From: Paraglomus occultum
Taxonomy: Eukaryota > Glomeromycota > Glomeromycetes > Paraglomerales > Paraglomeraceae
Direction: 5' to 3'
Assembly (NCBI GenBank): GCA_910592205.1
Contig: CAJVPJ010000006.1
Span: 35,356-99,355 of the forward strand
Length of the DNA: 64,000 nucleotides
A model generated the notes under the pieces. It saw only the letters and a program-made list of their open reading frames with translations. It was not told the origin of the DNA and made no database searches. How positions within the stretch are numbered: position 1 is the stretch's first letter; each line of letters opens with the position of its first letter. This document shows positions 61,065 to 64,000 of the stretch, in pieces. The position numbers and the translations under genes were made by a program.

Positions 61065-61431
61065 ATGCGGGTGGTCCTATATATATTTTAGCATGTTCAT
61101 ATCAGGAAGAATTACTCCGTGATTATTGCAAATCTTTATTTAATAAGCTACATAATATTCCTAACTTGGATAATATAAAGGATTCTGAGTAGCCATTTGT
61201 ATGCAGATAATCGATTATAGCTTTAAGACTTATCGTGTGTTCAAGATATCACAGTTGATACGATATCACATGTAATGAATTAATTCTATACAGATTACAA
61301 GGTTGATATAAGTTGATTTTCAGGACGATAGCATGTAATCATCACCACGTAAAGCAATGGTTTGATTATCGTGATTGAGGCGTTTGATAGTGATGTGTTT
61401 GCAATCGTCTGAGTATAATGCATGCCAAAAG

Positions 61432-62961
61432 TTAGGACGTAATAGGTTTGGATTGATGTCGGAAATCAATAATGACCCATTCCTTCAGTGGAATGTTTTT
61501 GTATTCGCCATCTTGTGCAAATCGCTTTCTATGCTCTTTCATTCGATCACCCTCCCGCAGTAGCTCAACTCCCCAGCAGAGATCTCCATCGACATAGAAG
61601 TCCAAGAATCCTACTGAGCCAAAAACGCCCCCAACATCTGGACTAACTGTCGCATTCACAGGAACGGCGCTTGTAGCCGCGCGATACCATTCCATTTGCC
61701 AAGTTCTCTCTAGGAGGTAAGATTCTTGGTCAGTTCCTCGGCCAAGTGATTTGCTTAGAATGGATGGTTTCATACGTTCAATTGTTCTCATCACAAATTC
61801 GTCAAATGTTATTGCAGGCGATGATTTTGAGCCACCAGATACAGTAAATAGGCAATGACCCAAAACGATCCGCATGATTGGAGCGGTAAACAGTGATCGA
61901 TGGTTGATAGTAGTAAGAAGGCCCAATTTAAAAAAGGACTTGGCAACCGGATTTGAGTCTACACCGACATTACAGAACGATTCGGAATCACATGAAAGGA
62001 AGATTTTGCTAAGAAACTCGGATTCCTGAACTGTCGGACTCCAATTTTGGGTCCAAACAAAAGCACGTGTGCATTGCAATGCTGTTCGGAAGTGTGATGA
62101 GGCTAAATATCGTAGCATGTTTACCGCAGAGTCACTATCATTATCACGAAACATATGGTGCATGGATGTCAGCGCAAATCGACATAGATCAGCATGACCA
62201 TTGGCAAGGTTGAATATTGCTTTTTTAACCGGTGTTGGAATTCCAAAGGCTTCGTTACCTAGAGCGCGTCGTCGTTCGACAAATGTGGCTACCAGCCGTT
62301 CGAACTCATCTGATGTAATACGAAGAGCGTCCAGTCCGAGAGTGTTCGTGAAATGTACCGGACTCGGTTGAGAATTGAGTGCTGGATCATATGTGGCCAG
62401 CAGCAACACTCGGAGGGTGATATTTTCCCAGGGGGTTGACATAAGTTCTTTCAAATCACCCCAAAAGAATGGTGCGCAATCGCCGTAGATAATTTGTGCC
62501 TCGTCAATGATGATTTCGGTAGGTTCTGTCCATCGAATAATCTCGTCCCAGGTATGGCCCACCCTCTCCTTCCAATAATGCTGAAACAAATTTTCGTTGA
62601 AGCGAGTTTCTTTTCCAGCCATGCCAGCCAAGGAAATGTATACAGCTTTATGATTTAGAGCAAGGAAATAGTCTCGCAACACCACACCAAGTGTGGTCTT
62701 GCCCGTGTATGGGGGGCTGCGTAGGAGGCTAAATCGGTTAGCTGTCATAAATTCATCAATCATCTTCAACCGGCATGGAGAAATAACCATCAGACTGTCT
62801 CGACCTTCATCTGATTCTGGAGGATAATGGCCCATGTGACTTGTTTCATCCAGAGATGGTTGTTTTCTCTTAACTAAGCAAGAGAAAATGTGCATAGTTT
62901 GATGCAGCACAGTTATGACATAGCCAACAAAAAAGAAAAAAAGAAAAAAATTAATCATCAT
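61432..62961 (-). CDS. Crinkler-type P-loop NTPase with C-terminal nuclease-like domain
   Basis: A single long frame of 509 residues. Walker A is SPPYTGKTTLG (residues 82–92) and Walker B is EIIIDEAQIIYGD (149–161), followed by an ATPase-like sensor region (LRVLLLATYDP). The C-terminus (about 444–500) reads GFLDFYVDGDLCWGVELLRE, then EHRKRF and WVIIDFR. An Asp, then an E-L-L, then a basic helix fit the restriction-endonuclease-like domain of Crinkler/RHS-type NTPase–REase effectors; the usual E-x-K lysine appears replaced by Leu. These proteins are known from oomycetes, chytrids and AM fungi and act in host nuclei. The first 30 residues are hydrophobic and probably intronic: TTGCTTAG at 62874 is a good acceptor. 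An ubiquitin-like header domain on an upstream exon was not found. Effector use is inference. Confidence 0.7.
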   Translation of the reverse strand: MMINFFLFFFFVGYVITVLHQTMHIFSCLVKRKQPSLDETSHMGHYPPESDEGRDSLMVISPCRLKMIDEFMTANRFSLLRSPPYTGKTTLGVVLRDYFLALNHKAVYISLAGMAGKETRFNENLFQHYWKERVGHTWDEIIRWTEPTEIIIDEAQIIYGDCAPFFWGDLKELMSTPWENITLRVLLLATYDPALNSQPSPVHFTNTLGLDALRITSDEFERLVATFVERRRALGNEAFGIPTPVKKAIFNLANGHADLCRFALTSMHHMFRDNDSDSAVNMLRYLASSHFRTALQCTRAFVWTQNWSPTVQESEFLSKIFLSCDSESFCNVGVDSNPVAKSFFKLGLLTTINHRSLFTAPIMRIVLGHCLFTVSGGSKSSPAITFDEFVMRTIERMKPSILSKSLGRGTDQESYLLERTWQMEWYRAATSAVPVNATVSPDVGGVFGSVGFLDFYVDGDLCWGVELLREGDRMKEHRKRFAQDGEYKNIPLKEWVIIDFRHQSKPITS

Positions 62962-64000
62962 ATTATTACACCTATTCTCTTCTATGTATGAAACCAGTAT
63001 TACTCTCTATTACTATCTAATCTGCCCTATGTACACAAATACTCTCTGTTAAACTAGCAACAATGATGTTGTTACTTTATCTGGGGAAGATTGGGCCACC
63101 TCATCTGTTTCTTCATATATCACGTCTCCATCATCAACAGTATCTCATGATATTGAGCTATACAATAAACTACGATTTTATGGAAATGATTAAAAACAAC
63201 CCTTTCAACATTATGACACCCTCAACCAACATGACTTCTGTAAATAATAATACTTTCAACCCCTCCACCACAAATGATAATGCTTTTGAGACCTCTGTAA
63301 ATGACTACCACTACTACTACATAATAATAATTCCTTCATCTACTTTACCAAATCAACAAAACACACAGGGACATATCTTGATGAGATACTGAAATGTGTT
63401 GAGAAAGTCATTGAAATAATGAAACAACCATTAACTACAGACTAAGACCAAGACAGCAATGACTTTGTAATTCATCCCACTTTAATATTAAGTATCCATG
63501 AAGGATATAGATCACTACTCTATGTCCCCAACACTGAGTCACAAAGGCGTTACCTGGCTGAGTACTAGCAGCAACTAAAGCATCTCCCCACTTCTTCTTT
63601 TCTCCCAGCCAAAAAGTTTCTTGCAGCTCCAAGACATTCTTCTCCCCTTGGTACTCTTCTCTTGCTCCATGTCTTAAAACTTCTAACTATAACCTATCTA
63701 ACTTGGTGTTAGCCTTCTCAAATTCCTGTTTCAACTGAGTGGTGTCCATGTCTGTTTGTCACAGACTCAGAATGCTGGGGAGCAAGAACAAAAAAATAAT
63801 AAATTTAATAAAAGACTGCCAAAAGAGATGAGTTGTTGTTGGAAAAAGAGAAAATATTAATGCTAAATTATCGAGTTAAATTCATATTTGATGCCCATAA
63901 CAAACATGCAATTGCGTCTGCACTTTTTAGACATAATATTATTGATAATTTTGTTTTTAATATTATCAAGCTGGCGAATCCTTTCGAATGAGATTGAGGT
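62962..64000. other. Broken coding fragments upstream of the NTPase gene
   Basis: The plus strand has non-random open stretches at about 63058–63192 (DVVTLSGEDWATSS...) and 63344–63568 (KHTGTYLDEILKCVEKVIEI ... HPTLILSIHEGYRSLLYVP), broken by one TAA at 63443. The minus strand has 63749–63435 (MDTTQLKQEFEKANTKLDRL, then a TAG at 63687–63689, then a coiled-coil-like stretch). I cannot name either. They may be remnants of one or two lost genes. Confidence 0.35.

Overview
The window looks like nuclear DNA of an early-diverging filamentous fungus. It is AT-rich. Genes carry many short GT–AG introns of about 50–150 bases, and I verified reading-frame continuity across them by eye. The lineage is inferred: a Sel1-repeat protein, a Crinkler-type P-loop NTPase, pogo/Tc1-type transposon debris and a fungal CSL transcription factor together suit Mucoromycota, possibly Glomeromycotina. 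No marker here fixes the species.

Layout. 1–1140 is the 3' end of a possible PD-(D/E)xK-type protein. 3.1–5.4 kb holds a Tc1-type MITE and a broken coding region. 5.8–7.0 kb is an Mtf2-like mitochondrial protein. 10 kb holds a small protein made of SIN3-type paired amphipathic helices. 13.3–16.2 kb holds a decayed pogo transposon, a spliced but frameshifted gene and a 27-bp hairpin. 19.2–19.6 kb is a two-exon gene for a small secreted protein. 23.4–24.4 kb is a three-exon NmrA-like reductase, followed by a 242-bp MITE. 25.7–27.5 kb is a Sel1-repeat protein.

28.8–39.1 kb is a compact housekeeping block: an MPLKIP-like protein, RPN3 (14 exons), ATG8 (4 exons), an NDUFA9/Coq11-like mitochondrial dehydrogenase (7 exons) and Rab GDI (9 exons, the first holding only the ATG). 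They serve proteolysis, autophagy, mitochondrial metabolism and vesicle traffic and share no single pathway.

39.1–52.1 kb is a 13-kb interval without a recognisable gene, crowded with microsatellites, a 12-bp minisatellite and long G/C or A/T runs. It lies in front of a 1265-residue CSL (CBF1/Su(H)/Lag-1) factor with a polyglutamine tract. A BTB/POZ protein follows on the same strand. 58.3–64 kb is a decayed zone with transposase-like and other coding fragments around an NTPase–nuclease gene of Crinkler effector type.

The least ordinary items are the Crinkler-type gene, the small secreted protein, the edge gene with a PD...ExK signature, the PAH-only protein, and the repeat-rich interval upstream of the CSL gene. 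I saw no rRNA, tRNA or CRISPR.
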